This document shows positions 1 to 11,476 of a stretch of DNA of 64,000 bases, piece after piece. This DNA comes from Cymbidium sinense (lineage: Eukaryota > Streptophyta > Magnoliopsida > Asparagales > Orchidaceae): the NCBI GenBank assembly GCA_021442155.1, contig CM038214.1, positions 23,399,808-23,463,807 of the forward strand. Direction: 5' to 3'. Made by a program: the position numbers and the translations under genes. Position 1 is the first letter of the stretch; each line of letters opens with the position of its first letter. The notes under the pieces are model-generated. The model was not told where the DNA came from and did not search any database. It worked only from the letters and a program-made list of their open reading frames with translations.

Positions 1-469
1 TTTCATGACCATAATGGATTACATTAAAATCATAAAGCCATAATCTTTCTTATGGGATATGAGTTATTTCTATTGGAAGAACATCATGTTAAATTGGATC
101 GATATAGCTACCTATCTTAATTGAAATAATACATTTGTTTATTGTAGGTAGAGATGTGTGATTTACCCAACTGACTTGGAATGGTTCTAGGTGAGGTTCA
201 ATCATAAGGTTTGCTCTAGTTATAATATTAGTTAATATAATATTCATAACACTCTATTTATTACTAACTTAAACCTCTTTTCCTTATATAAGATATACAT
301 TAAGAAAATATTTCTTCTTCTCTAGTCTTCTTTTTCCTTGATGCGTCATAAACTTCATGATTGATTGAATTATCTATATATTGTATCCACTTCTTCATCT
401 GATAGTGGTGTATCATTATGTATCTCATTAATATCCTCTTCTCTCTAAATCTTTCAATTCATCTAGGGC
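1..469. other. No gene recognised (left edge)
   Basis: This A+T-rich stretch has stops in every frame and no motif that I recognise. It lies just downstream, on the minus strand, of a gypsy zinc-knuckle remnant, so it may hold the decayed protease part of that element, but nothing in the sequence proves it. A 72-codon plus-strand reading frame starting at 418 runs antisense through the zinc-knuckle remnant and is a shadow. Confidence 0.4.
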
Positions 470-1340
470 ATGATTTTAACTCTACATTAATTTTGCATAT
501 GACCCTTCTTATGAAATTTGAAGCAAACTATTTCATACATTTTAGAAGTAGATTTAGTGGAGGTCATATTAGAAGGGTTATTCAATGTAGAAGGATTAGG
601 TCTAATAATAGACTTTTGAGATTGAGATGTGGGTGAATATTTGAGATTTTATCTTGGATGTTGATGCATCTTTCTTATGCTTTCGTAGTAGTAAGGTATA
701 GCGATAGGCATCCTCTAGGGTCTAGGCATCATGAAACTCTACCTTGTTTCTAATGTCTCCTCCTAAACTAATGACAAATTTAATTCTTACTTGCCACGCT
801 TGATCAGGGTTGTTTGTTCTAGCTATTAAATCCTCAAATGTATTCATATATTCTGCTACTAGCATATTCCTTTATTTGAGAGTAGTTAATTATTCATGGA
901 GCCTTTTACCATGATTTCTAGGAAAATATTTAGCCCTTAAAATTTCTTTCATTTATACCCATGTCATGAAGTTTCCATCGAATCTCTCTTCTTTAGTTAA
1001 AATGTTATTCTAATTGATTTTTGAATTACCTACTAATTTTATTTTAGTAAGCATAGTTAATTGATAATCATCCATGTGACACCAATAAAAGAAATCATCA
1101 ATTTGGGTTAACCAATCTAAAATTTTATTAGGGTCATGAACACAATCATACATTGGATCTCTTATCTTAATTTGTTGTGTTGGTTCATGTATGGTTTCAT
1201 GGATGCTAAGATGGTCTTGTCTAAGGATTTTAGTAAGCAAGAGTTGTGTTGTAACTAGTGAAGAAGAAGTACCGCTGAGTAGAATGAAGGTGTGGGTTTA
1301 TGAAAAGAAGTTAAAGGTTTAATGGATCATAGGGAATTCT
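470..1340 (-). pseudogene. Ty3/gypsy gag polyprotein relic with zinc knuckle
   Basis: This is a decayed capsid/nucleocapsid gene of a Ty3/gypsy LTR retrotransposon, read on the minus strand. In order, translation gives a capsid stretch at 1240-1010 (LDWLTQIDDFFYW, then TKIKLVGNSKI), which matches the family's usual FLDWL..ID.FF..KLVG.A pattern. At about 960-680 come GNMLVAEYMNTFEDLIAR and TLEDAYRYTLLLR, typical of the gag C-terminal half. At 526-483 is a CCHC zinc knuckle whose second Cys has become Phe and which carries an in-frame stop before the last Cys. Stops and frame changes break it throughout. In a live element the protein would form the virus-like particle in the cytoplasm and bind the RNA. 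The protease, RT and integrase that should follow lie off the left edge or are lost. Confidence 0.8.
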
Positions 1341-1449
1341 ATTTAAAAATTTTTAAAAGATTATAATAGGTTACCTTAGGTATTAGAGGCAAAATAAAGA
1401 AACAAATATTGGATAATTAACACTCCTACTAAGGATTACAAAGGTTTCG

Positions 1450-1467
1450 CCACTAGCTCTCAAACCA
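1450..1467 (-). other. Possible primer-binding site of the gypsy element
   Basis: On the minus strand this reads TGGTTTGAGAGCTAGTGG, close to the plant initiator-Met tRNA primer site (TGGTATCAGAGC...) with three changes in the first twelve bases. It lies about 110 bases upstream of the gag relic, where a primer-binding site is expected. If correct, the LTR of this element ends just to the right, near 1470. No clean CA terminus is visible. Confidence 0.3.
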
Positions 1468-1469
1468 CA

Positions 1470-2990
1470 AGAAAAAAAAACTCAAATTATTTGTAACTTC
1501 TAAAGATGATTTTCCATTCTAGCAAAGGGATTTGTTTATAACAATTACAATCATCTTTTAAAAAAAAAGTGGAAACATGGAGGAAAATATGGGTGGTAAC
1601 ATTACTGTATAGCATTTAGTTACCCTATTATTTTATTATATCTATCCAATTCACATTTTATTATTTTATGTAGATTCAAACACTTCACATTAATTTATGC
1701 ATTAAATTTTTAATCCAAAGTTTCAAATTTAGAGTTTTAGAAACAAATTAAAAATGACATGATTAAAAATAGAATTATAAGATGGGCCTTGGTGGGCTAG
1801 TGGGCAAAAGCTATCATATTTCATAAATTATCTTAGGAATTAGTTTGATATTTATCAAATTGTCTTCTCATTTAAAGATTTTGGTAATTTTTGGTGGGCT
1901 TCTGGTTAGCCAAATGCAAGACCCCATAGACTAGGTCTTAGAAACCATAGGCCAAGGCTAACTTTTTCAAGTGGAAATTAAGATGGATTTAGAAAAAAAT
2001 GAGGATTTTGATTTTTATATGGTAGAATAAAATCTCAAGAATAACCCACAATAGAAAATTGTAAGAAAAATAAAACACATAAAATTAAAGTAAGTAAAAG
2101 CACTACTTACCAAAGTAGCATTGGAAGTAAAACCACCAAACCATCTCCCTTGACAAGTGGCCAAGCTCCAACCATATGAATTTCCCACTCAAATATTATT
2201 GAAAATTACACATAATATTTAACTAACACTAGAATGGGGTTTTAATGCAAGAGATCCTTTCAAATTTTGAATTTTGAGGGAATAACTTAGAGAGGGTAGG
2301 CCTATCCAGCCCATAATAACCACTTCCTCCGGGAGCTCTAGAACACTCTTAATTAATTATTTAATTATGGCTAATTAAATTATCCATTATTATAGTTAAG
2401 TTCAAATCACACTACATATTACATAGTACTACATTATTAGACCAATTACATGAGATAAAGAACATTTGCATGACATATAGTAAAATATTATATAACATAA
2501 TAAACACTAAATAAAATTACATCTTCCTAGTGGTCTGCATGCATCTTTCAAGCATAAAGTCGTTTTAATGCTCTCTTACTCCTAGTGGTGGAACTTCCAT
2601 GAGTAACCTTAATCTCATTGTTGTACCTCTAATCAAGTGACTTTATGCTTATGTCATATCAGTTTTCCATGACCTTAAAAAACTCTTCACAAATGAGTTG
2701 AAGTCCACGTAGTTAGTTTTAAGCTCAATCTTGGTGCTAGCTTCGCAAAGACTTTCACATAAGCTAGTTATCTTTTTTCAGTCTCTTATCTTTCAATCTC
2801 ATAAGAAAACTATGGTATCTAACACAATCTTCTTCTTTTATGATTATATGGTACACTTTGAAGAATGAATGTTGGTTTGGCCCCGAATAATATGATTTTG
2901 TGTTCTTAGAAAAGATTAATCATGTGCATGTGGAGGTGTACACCTTTATATGGTATAAGATCTTCATATTAAAAAAATAGGTTAATAAAT
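1470..2990. other. No gene recognised; possible old LTR
   Basis: This stretch is A+T-rich, with stops in all frames. Its position, just upstream of the primer-site-like sequence on the minus strand, would suit the LTR of the gypsy element at 470-1340. No second LTR copy is in the window to compare with it, so this is only positional inference. Confidence 0.25.
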
Positions 2991-3402
2991 ATGTCTTTAA
3001 ATAATTCAATAATGTATGCATTCATGCCACTTTTCTTAATTATCTTAAATGGCCTAGATGCCTTAGCTAGTAATTTTAAAATGATGTGAGTAATACCTCT
3101 GGATGGATTCTTATTAATGTAGAATCCTCTATATTAAATTCTTTAAAAGTTTTATCATTAATTTTAGGTTCAATATATTTTGTCATAGTGAATTTTAATT
3201 ATTTTTACTTCTTCATGATGGTTTTATAAATATTATGTAAACATAAATAAAGAATCTAAAAATGCATATAGTAGGATGCTAGCAAGATCAATTGATTTCT
3301 TAAGATTATAACCATAAAATATTTTAAATGGTGTTTGTTAGTAGTCTTTGAAAACTTATATGATTGGTAGTATTGTAGAAAAATAGGATGAGAAAATCCC
3401 AA
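2990..3402 (-). pseudogene. Gypsy post-integrase relic (3' end of pol)
   Basis: Minus-strand translation gives TTNKHHLKYFMVI at about 3350, matching the gypsy TTNK.PFEIVYGH segment at the end of the integrase core. Then come KTFKEFNIEDSTLIRIHPE at about 3140 and RHLGHLR.LRKVA.MHT at about 3060-3030. These match the family's K.F.EFNVGDLVM.RIRPERF..GTFKKL..R..GPF.V...GPNAY region that follows the catalytic domain. The remnant lies on the same strand as the integrase piece at 5930-6440, with a LINE between them. One gypsy element split by the LINE is the simple reading. However, both pieces seem to contain the YNR..N.SPFE segment, so they could be two separate copies. Confidence 0.6.
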
Positions 3403-3404
3403 TC

Positions 3405-5940
3405 CTAAACTAATGGTTGAATTTGTTGAATCTATCTTGAAAGCTAGACAAAGTGATGTAGGCTACATAGGATGTAATTTCACATGTAAAATAGGAAAAG
3501 TCCAAGAAGATTGCATAGTCCTATTAAATACTGAATGGGGATCTCATGTGCAAGACACTATAATTCATCATTTATCGAGACTCACTTCAGACCATGCCCC
3601 TTTGCTGATCAACATTGAAGCAATCCCAAGATCTACATAATCCTTCTTTAGGTATTATTATATGTGGGAATAGCACAAAGACTTCATACCTTTCCTAAGG
3701 AGAATCTAGATTATAGATAATGTGGATAATAGGATCAAGCTATCGAAGCTACACAACTCCACAACCAAAGAATTCAAAATCTAGAATAAGTTTATTTTTG
3801 GGAAGTTGCATTCTTAGATCAATGGGGTTGAGGAAGAAGTTATTAATCTAGAAACATAATTGGCTAGTAGATATAATGAATCTATTACTTTAATTGGAAG
3901 GTGCATTAGATGTGCTAGAGAAGAAATTAAGGGTGGAAGACTATTTTAGGCCAAAAAACTATAAATTTGGATTTTATGGTTGGAAATAAAAGTTCTTAAT
4001 TCTCCCATGCATTGTTTAACTGAATAAGAGAGCATATTACCACTATCAAGATGAAGAACCAACAAGATCAGTGGACCACCAATCACAAGGATATTGAAGA
4101 ATCTGTGGTGTCATATGTATGCAATATAATGGCACTTAAAAAAATAAAAACACATTTACAGTGAATCAAGATCTATTTGTCATAAATTAATATCAATTCA
4201 TTAACTTATGTAGAATTCTTTATGATAAAGAGATTAAGGAGGATTTTTTTTCTTAAACAAAAATAATCTTACATGTCCTGATGGCTTTCCAACATGCTTT
4301 TACCAAAGTAAAAAAATAATGTAACTAAGGCCATTAAAGACTTCTTGAAAGGATAACATATGCCAACTTGTTTTTCTTTCCAAAAATCATCTCAATTTTA
4401 AAACAAACATATTATCACAAATGAATTTAGAATAATTATCATATTTATAACAATTAACAAGATTATCCGTAAAATTGTGAATAATAAAATTCAAGAGCTA
4501 TTACTTGATCCCATATCTCTTAATCAAAGTACATTCATCAAAGGAAGGGATAATTGAGAAAATGTTCTACTTCCTCAAAAAATGTTAAAGGATTAATGCA
4601 AAGTGCATAGGGAACAATGCTACAATCAAGTTAGATTTGAATAAAGCCTTTAATACCATCAATTAGAACTTCATCCATCAAGTGTTATGCCTAATGATTT
4701 AATTCTAAGTCATGTGCTGAACTAATAACCACTATTCTCTCTTTATTAATAAAACTAAAATTGTTTCTACAAACTTAAGAGGTGTTTGAAGAAAGGTGAC
4801 CCCTTTCCCCTACTAGTGATAATTGCCATGTATGCACTTCTTAGCCCTTCTTAATGAAGCATTTCAAGTAAGTCTTTGCACTCAATTTTATACAAAAGGT
4901 GGCATATCTCTTTCTCATCTCATGTAAGGAGATGACATTCTCATCTTTTGCAATAATCATGTTTGGGCAAGCCATAATCAACTTAGAAAATTATTTATAT
5001 ACTCTCTCTAAAGCATTCTACAGGTTGATTAAATCTAATAAATCATGCAATTAGGGAAACCTATTATAGCACCAAAATTGTAAACCATCATTGTCATTTT
5101 TTTCATTGATGACCCTTTAACAAGGCCCTACCAACTAATGGTAGGTTGACAGAGAAAAAGATAACCTTAGTTTTCAAATGCTAACATTGCCTCATTGCTG
5201 AATCCATAAATTATTTATTTTCACATTATAATAAAACTGGTGCTATTTCGAGAATACTAGAAAGGCTCTTTGGTATCCAAAATTAGAACTACACATGGAT
5301 AGATCCTACACAACTCTTGCTAGCATGGAAGAACTCAAAAGAATGTAGCTCAAGTGACCACATAAGAGTTCTAATTACCATCATTTTCTTCTAGTTTACT
5401 TTGCTTGATAGGAATAATTCTAAACATAGTAACATAAAAGAAAGACCCAAGACTTATTGTTCAACTGGGTTTGCAAGATTTTGAATTATAAAATTTAAAT
5501 CAAGAGGTTAAATACATATTGTTTTACTAGATAAAACCCCATGGTCCATGGGTGAAATTTAATTTTGATGGCTCGTTAAAAAATAACATTCAAACTACTA
5601 GATTGAGATGAATTATAATGGATTGGAATGGAAAATTCATTTGTGCTTTTACAAACCATGTAGGGCTATGAACTCAAACTAAAGCTAATCCATTATTATT
5701 TGCACTACAAATATAGCAATCCTTCCACAATAACCCTATGACCCTCCTCCCCTTATATCCATGAATAAATTTAGAGAATTATCCCACAAGTGATTATGAT
5801 AGTCACTCACATTTATAAAGAAGGCAACATAGCAACAGATTATCTAGCTAAATAAAGAGAGATTAAACAAATTATCCAAATCATTTTTCCCTCAAATGAT
5901 GTTATAAAGCAACTTGCTTTTGGATATAGCTTTGATTTTC
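3405..5940 (+). mobile_element. LINE-D: 5'-truncated L1-like retrotransposon
   Basis: This is a plus-strand non-LTR retrotransposon relic of about 2.5 kb. In order: the C-terminal endonuclease at 3413-3640 (DVGYIGCNFT, then HHLSRLTSDHAPLLI, the usual SDH.PLL ending); reverse transcriptase, with its catalytic box at about 4918-4950 read as LM-stop-GDDILIF (family: YADDILIF); and an RNase H domain at about 5550 (PWVKFNFDGSLKNN) ending near 5850 with the remnant TDYLAK (family: ADYLAK). The N-terminal endonuclease and ORF1 are missing. Many stops and frameshifts make it dead. It sits between two minus-strand gypsy integrase remnants, which suggests insertion into that element. No target-site duplication was clear. 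Confidence 0.8.
3413..3640 (+). pseudogene. LINE-D endonuclease C-terminal fragment
   Basis: A 75-codon open stretch encodes the last part of an exonuclease/endonuclease/phosphatase-fold domain of a plant L1-type element. DVGYIGCNFTCK corresponds to the D.G..G..FTW block and LTSDHAPLLI to the terminal SDH active-site block. In a live element this domain nicks genomic DNA to prime reverse transcription. The Met at 3413 is an internal codon, not a true start. The first half of the domain, with the catalytic WN and E.K residues, is absent. Confidence 0.75.
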
Positions 5941-6440
5941 TTTATTTTAGAGACAATGTTTTGTAACCACTAAATATTTTATCGATAAATTCTAGATTTT
6001 TATGAAAAAATTTATTATAGGAAAACTTAATTGTAAGAAGGTGAAGATTCAAATTACCTAAGCTTCTATGCACAAAACTTTTAAGAAGATTTCTAAATGA
6101 TCTATTGGTGACCTCAATTTGACTATCAATTTGTGGGTGAATGGTTGAAGAAAGGTCAAGTGTGGTGCCCATCAATTTCAGCAATATTTTCTAAAAGTGT
6201 GATAGGAATTTGACATCTTTATCTAAAATAATTATGAAAGGATGCCAATGCAATCTAACTATCTCCTTGAAGAAAAATCTTCTTATATGAAATGCATCAT
6301 TTTACATAGAATTAAGTAAGAAGTGGTCCATTTTTACATTTTTAAGAATTTATCAAAAACTACAAAAATATTACCATGACCTCTAGGAGTTCTGAGATGA
6401 CCTAATACAAAATCCATGAAAATGTCTTCCAAGGTCTAAA
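5930..6440 (-). pseudogene. Gypsy integrase relic
   Basis: Read on the minus strand from 6440 down, the translation gives FMDFVLGHLRTPRGHGNIFVVFDKF, the start of the integrase core with the first catalytic Asp. At about 6250 a decayed D..K..FLSHFW block follows, and at 6184-5942 LMGTTLDLSSTIHPQIDSQIEVTNRSFRNLL, which matches the family's LGT.LDFSSAYHPQTDGQTEVVNR. That places it among chromovirus-type Ty3/gypsy elements. In life it would insert cDNA into the chromosome. Stops and frameshifts interrupt it, and the Gly of TDGQTE is now Ser. The post-integrase continuation lies across the LINE at 2990-3402. Confidence 0.85.
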
Positions 6441-6444
6441 AGGA

Positions 6445-7960
6445 ATAAGCAATGCACAATATTTTCAACCTTTTGCTTTATGCTTTTGGCCTTCTAACAT
6501 GTCTAATATTAAGTCACTACTTTTTCTATATCACTTTTTAATGATGGTCAGTTAAAGATTAACATTGAAACTACTTTAACCTTACTTAATATCAAATGGA
6601 AGACATCAATGATAAATAAATATGAATGATTAAATTAAATCATTAGATTTAAATAACTTAAAAATAATAAAAAATGGCCTAAATTAGGTTTGGCACCTAA
6701 ATAGTTCATTCCTTTAGATATCGTATGCTACAATCAATAGTTTAATATTAATAAGCAAGGTTTATCTTGAGAAATTTTATCAAACAAATGAATTAAATAT
6801 GCAATTACATTCATGTAAATCTAAATGAAACAAATCACTTGAATAATGAAATCAATGCCTTTAAAGTAAGCTTAAATTAAACATTAATTTTTAATAGCTT
6901 AGATCATTCAAATTTAATAAACATTAACATTAATGAAATAATTGAATAACACTAATGAAATCAAAATCTAATGAACTAAACCAAAACATGTGAAATTAGT
7001 AACCAATATACTCTAAATCTTAATCAAATCAAAGAAATATAAATTAAATATAAACTTAAATTATGAAACTATATATAATAATGTTTATCTAAAATAACCA
7101 ACATAAAATCTAAATAAACAATAATCAGCCAAATGATTAAACTTTTAATTGACTATTTTAAATTCTAATAAAAAGTTACAAATTGGTTAAATCAGGAAAC
7201 ATTAATAAAATTTAATAAAATTTAAATAAAAAAAGAATAAAATCTTTAAATTCCAACAACATTTAAAAATAATTAAACAACATATACTTCAAACTCAAAG
7301 AAGAAATTAAACATTAATCAAATTAAATCTAACTCAAATAAATCATTCAATCAAATTAAAAAAAGGCTAGTTACGATACTTAAGTTCTTAGTTTGATTGC
7401 TAGAATGGATCTTTATCTTAGGATGAAAATTTTATTATATTAAGATTAAAATGTTAAATGAAATGGGTTCTGCTCAAAGTATAATTTATTCTATTCTTCA
7501 TTCTTTAAAAACTTAAACACAACTTCAACACAAATATAACCATCAAGTTGGAATAAAATCTAAAAGTAATTAAATTCTTTAAATTGATACTTCCCATAGA
7601 AAATTGAACAAATCCTAAAAATAGAACAAAGAAAACTAATTTAGATAATTCATTAAAAAAAACATTTCATAATAAGCTATCATATGGTATATACTCTGTT
7701 CGAGATCATAGAGCTACTAGTCCAAAGAAGGTGTTGATACCTCAAATCTCTAGTTTAACAATGACACATACCTATGAAAGAAATATTATGAAAAAAACAT
7801 AATTAATTTTTAAACCAGAATCAAATTCAAACAAAACTTAATGTAGCCATACCTACAAGCCCCTCTCTTGCAAACAAGATTACTAGGTCACTGATCTTAG
7901 ATTTAAGTTAGGTTGATGATCTGTGATGTTCTATGATGTGAAATATTTTTCCTATTTTGT
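6445..7960. other. Very A+T-rich stretch, no gene recognised
   Basis: This consists mostly of runs built from AAATTAAAT-like words, with stops in all six frames. The right end (from about 7370) is a little less extreme. It lies upstream of the gypsy integrase on that element's strand, where reverse transcriptase and RNase H would be expected, but I could find no RT motif. It is best left as unassigned repeat debris. Confidence 0.4.
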
Positions 7961-7986
7961 GGTAATATTTAGTATATATCTAGAAA

Positions 7987-8265
7987 TTGTATGCTTGTGT
8001 AGTGAAAAATTTCTATAAAGTCACCTTTCAAATGTTGGGAGAAAAGAAAGACAAGACTATAAGAATTCATCTTTTTGGGATGCCACGTAGATCCACGAAT
8101 ATGCTTTTTGAGGTGATCGGGTACGACATTAAGGAGAGGTTTACTATCTCGAAAGATAGAACTCACCACACTACAATGGACCTAATCACTAAAATAAAGA
8201 CTCTTAAGGACGTTGGGTCTTTGATGTTTACTAGAGATTTTCCCCTACTTTACATGGAAAAGTAA
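7987..8265 (+). CDS. Unrecognised 92-codon open reading frame
   Basis: This frame stays open for 92 codons in a region where most frames close within 20, and its composition is less A+T-rich than its surroundings. The product is basic and soluble-looking (phrases such as TFQMLGEKKDKTIRIHLFGM and DVGSLMFTRDFPLLYMEK), with no membrane segment or known motif that I can place. The same frame reads openly for several codons before the Met and shows decayed continuation after the stop, so it may be a fragment of a longer retroelement protein. A minus-strand frame at 7969-8169 overlaps it and looks like its shadow. I cannot assign a function, and it may not be expressed. Confidence 0.25.
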   Translation: MYACVVKNFYKVTFQMLGEKKDKTIRIHLFGMPRRSTNMLFEVIGYDIKERFTISKDRTHHTTMDLITKIKTLKDVGSLMFTRDFPLLYMEK

Positions 8266-8580
8266 AGCAGGGTTTATTAATTTCCCTACAGGGGCAAGCC
8301 CCCATAGTTAATTACATCCTAATGAATGAGGATTTCTTAGGAAAACTCTAGATTAAGGTAAATGATCATTATCTCTAAAGATTTTAATAAGAGAGGTTTA
8401 TCAATCGATTGGTTTATTTTTGAAGATCAAATGGGACTGATCAAAGAGAGATTTATTATCAAAGCTGAATGGAGATAAGTAGGAGATACTCGCAATGCTA
8501 GGAAACCTAGCGAGCATCTCAAACTATCCTACGATTGGGCTTTATATTTTTGAAATTGATTTAATTTGTTTGAGTTGGAT
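8266..8580. other. No gene recognised
   Basis: This short stretch lies between the open frame at 7987-8265 and the inverted R1 copy. It contains a small GGGGCAAGCCCCC palindrome-like word near 8292 and otherwise nothing I can assign. Confidence 0.3.
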
Positions 8581-10340
8581 CTTTCATTAGAATATGAGGG
8601 CTTATAATTTCATAATACAAGGTTATGGAAATGCTTAAGAGGTGTGGATTTATACTTAGGGCCCACAAAAGGGAAAAGCAACCTCAAAACATAAATCTAG
8701 GGCGCTTTGGTGAGGGCCAAAAGCACAACCTAAATCTAAGGCAAAAAATGGATATTTGGTTTGCCTTCACAAGAGAAGACAAACCACCCGACAGCTTGGA
8801 TTTACAATCGCCTAAAGGTGGCCGCCAACTAATTCCTCCTATGATTTTAAATTCATGTAATTAAGTCATATGCTTAATGCAAGATAGTTAGGCTATTATT
8901 ATTTAGAAAGAGACTAAGTCCCTAAACTCACTCCCTAAAGAGACTAGATCATGTAAAAGGCATGCTTCAAATGACCTAAATCTAATGCAATTAAAACTTT
9001 TTTTTTATTATTTTAGATAATCATTTTGACTCAAGATAATAGGATTCATATGCGTAATGTATGAGAAATAAAGTTATTGGCCAAAATCAGCGAGAAGGGA
9101 GGAGGTGTGTTTCCACCATGTCTCTCACAGGTCAAGCCAAGTTTCTCTCGCAAAGGTGGAAGCCCTCCAATCAAGAGTGAAATAAGATGCATTTGTGCAT
9201 GATGTTATAAAAGAAATACTCATCTAGCTAAGAGATTGCTAATTCTTTTATCTTGATTTTAAACCTAAGCTTTAGGTGAGATTATGAGTTATTTATTTTT
9301 AGTTTTGAAATGTTAAGTTTGGTAAAAGATTTATTTTTTCCTAAGAGCTTAATCGTCATCAAGGCCATTCATAAAGCAAGAAAGAAATTAGGAAAAGGAT
9401 TCCACTTAAATGCATAAGCTAAATAAATCATCAATCAATTTATAAAGCTAAGTGCAAAGAATAAGAGGTCAATTATGGTCAGGCACCACCACATAAATCC
9501 GAAAACAAATTAGGTAGCTGAGCTATACACTTATACAACCCGTATTACAAATAAATTACATACAATTAAGCAAGGAACTCATTATTATAGGGGTCTTCAA
9601 GCTTCATTTCTTCATTCTTCTTTTCTTCATTTTTCTTTGGTTCTTTCTTTTAGATGGTTGGAAGGTGGATGCTCCAAGGCCTCACATGGTGTATAAGATA
9701 GGTTCTTATGACCAATGCTCATCCTAATCCCCATAATAATCATTCCAAAATCCTAATTACAAAATTTACATGAAAAGGAAAAGTAAATCTAACTAACACC
9801 TGTAAAATAAAGGTTAGCTAAACAAACCACCAAATCCCAAGCATGTATATTGGACTTATCACCCCATACATGGGTGACTAAGTCCACTTAGCCTATTGGA
9901 TTATGCTTAGGGGTATAAGCACCTGCAAGCAAAAGCATAATATATTTTAATTTATGATAGTGCCCCTTAAGCACAATCCCCAGCAGAAAATAATGGTTAG
10001 GCTAAGATCGCCCTACCATTCATTCTACGAGCATATAGCCTAACATCTAGTCTAAAATATATATCACAAAATAAAACAAAGCATCAAACCATGCACTTTC
10101 CTAACCTAAAGCTAGAAGTAGTGACTTAGGCTAATGTGTGTGCTTTGAAAGTTTGTGTGTACACTTTTCTATGGCTTTAAGTTAGAGTTTCTAAGTGTGA
10201 AAATATATTCAACTTAGAAGAGGGTTTTATTTAAGTTTTTTAATGGTTTTGCATTGATTTTATTTCATGTTTTGATTACGTTAAGATATGAATTAAGCAA
10301 GTTAATTATCCCTTACCTACACCACCTTAGCATAGTTAAC
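8580..10340 (-). repeat. R1 repeat, inverted copy
   Basis: This is a copy, in reverse orientation, of an unnamed dispersed repeat that is also present at 14.5-18.4, 52.8-54.4 and 60.7-61.6 kb. Matched against the copy at 52.8 kb by eye, in order: the segment with 'ttagttgctaagtag' against 10,330; the 'cacacttaga' block against about 10,190; 'gtgcatggtttg' against 10,095; 'taggtgctaagtcca' against about 9,890; 'tgaagacccc' against 9,600; 'ggctcttagga' against 9,340; 'cataacctcac..aaagctta' against 9,270; and 'ctttctaaataa' against 8,915. No protein is encoded. Its minus strand has a TATA-like 'agtataaatcc' near 8,650. The length and dispersal suggest an LTR or a non-autonomous LTR element, but no PBS or polypurine tract was seen. 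Confidence 0.7.
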
Positions 10341-11225
10341 CAAGTACTTATGAGCCAATTAGATGACTTAAAATCTCACAAGAAATTTAAATTTGCAATG
10401 CACTTAAGAAGAAAAGGGGCCTAATGCAATTTGGCTCATGATTAATGGTTAATTAAGCTAAGGGGTTTAGCTTTCAAAAACACCCTTCACACATATGAAT
10501 TGTGTTTTGATTTCCTTAATTGAATTTATGCTATTAAACACCTAAGCATCTATGTAAAGTAGATTCATTAAGTTCTAAAAGTTTTTAAAATTTTTAAAAA
10601 TTAATTAAGGGGATAATTAGTGAATTATCCCTTAATTAATATAAGATTAAGGAGAGAAAAGGGGGTTTATGGAATAGCTTAGGGGAAATGCCCCAAAATT
10701 ATTCCCTAAACCTTCTTTTTACTGGATCTGACTTGAATCAACTCTAATCATAGATTAAAACCACTAATCACACCTTAATTATCCTTAATTAGATTAAGGG
10801 AGTAATTAAGAAATACATATGTAATTCCCCTAATTAAGCCTTTAATAAAACTTAAGAAAATTAGGAGAGAGTCATCCCCAAAACATACCCAAGAAGTTTG
10901 GGATTAATCAGAGCTTAATTAAGAGGTAATTAGTAAAATAAAATTTCCAATAAAACCTAAAATCAAAGAAAAATATAATTCAAAATACATTGAAATTATT
11001 TTTAAAATATTCTAGGTTGAATTATCTTTTCATAAGATTTTACCTCATATTTTTATGAATTTTATTGAGAGAGATATGAATTTTAGAAGATCAATAGATT
11101 AATTAGCATTAATTAAAATCCTTAACTAATCCTTTAGATCACAGCATGACATGTGGCGATGGCAGTCAGTGTACTTTACACACATCGCGTGGTGAGCATC
11201 CCACTTAAACATCCCATCAAGTGGC
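10340..11225. other. Unassigned A+T-rich spacer with TTAATTAA words
   Basis: No reading frame or known element is seen. The stretch is unusual for repeated TTAATTAA and CCCTTAATTA words in both orientations between about 10,440 and 10,920, so the DNA could fold into several imperfect hairpins. The clearest one is listed separately. Confidence 0.4.
10601..10639. repeat. Near-perfect inverted repeat around TTAATTAAGGGG
   Basis: The left arm (10,601-10,618, TTAATTAAGGGGATAATT) pairs with the right arm (10,623-10,639, AATTATCCCTTAATTAA) with a single-base gap and a 4-base loop. Further words of the same type occur nearby (about 10,790 and 10,835). No open reading frame is associated with it. Confidence 0.6.
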
Positions 11226-11249
11226 GGTGTGATGGGATGCGCTTTGATC

Positions 11250-11460
11250 TCTACCGTCCGATCAAAGATCGGACGGCCAAGGATCTCCCGTGGTTTTAAA
11301 AGGGATAAAAGAATTTCTAAACATGGGAATAATCTCGATCGTCCATCCAAAATGCATGGATGGATGGCCCAGATTTCTTTAGTTCTTCCCCTAGGCTCAA
11401 TAGAGACCATCCATGATCTAGGGGAAGATCCGAGCTCGATTGAGCTTGGATTAAAATAAA
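11250..11460. repeat. Cluster of short perfect hairpins in a G+C-richer island
   Basis: Within about 200 bases there are three clear hairpins and a weak one. CCGTCCGATC at 11,254-11,263 pairs with GATCGGACGG at 11,267-11,276 (10-base stem, 3-base loop). TCCATCC at 11,342-11,348 pairs with GGATGGA at 11,358-11,364. TCTTCCCCTAG-type arms at 11,384-11,394 pair with 11,418-11,428 (11 bases). The weak one is AGCTC..GAGCT near 11,433-11,446. A TATA-like TTTTAAAAGGG sits at about 11,294. The island is richer in G and C than its surroundings. The arrangement recalls LTR promoter regions, but no LTR pair was found. Two overlapping open frames here (11,126-11,476 minus and 11,229-11,459 plus) are by-products of the palindromes. 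Confidence 0.65.
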
Positions 11461-11476
11461 ACTTTACACACACCAT

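Noticed and set aside
418..636. 72-codon plus-strand frame
   Set aside because: It is antisense to the gypsy gag zinc-knuckle region and has no product of its own.
11126..11476. 116-codon minus-strand frame and its 76-codon plus-strand partner
   Set aside because: Both cross the hairpin cluster. The palindromes make both strands read similarly, and no protein family is recognisable.
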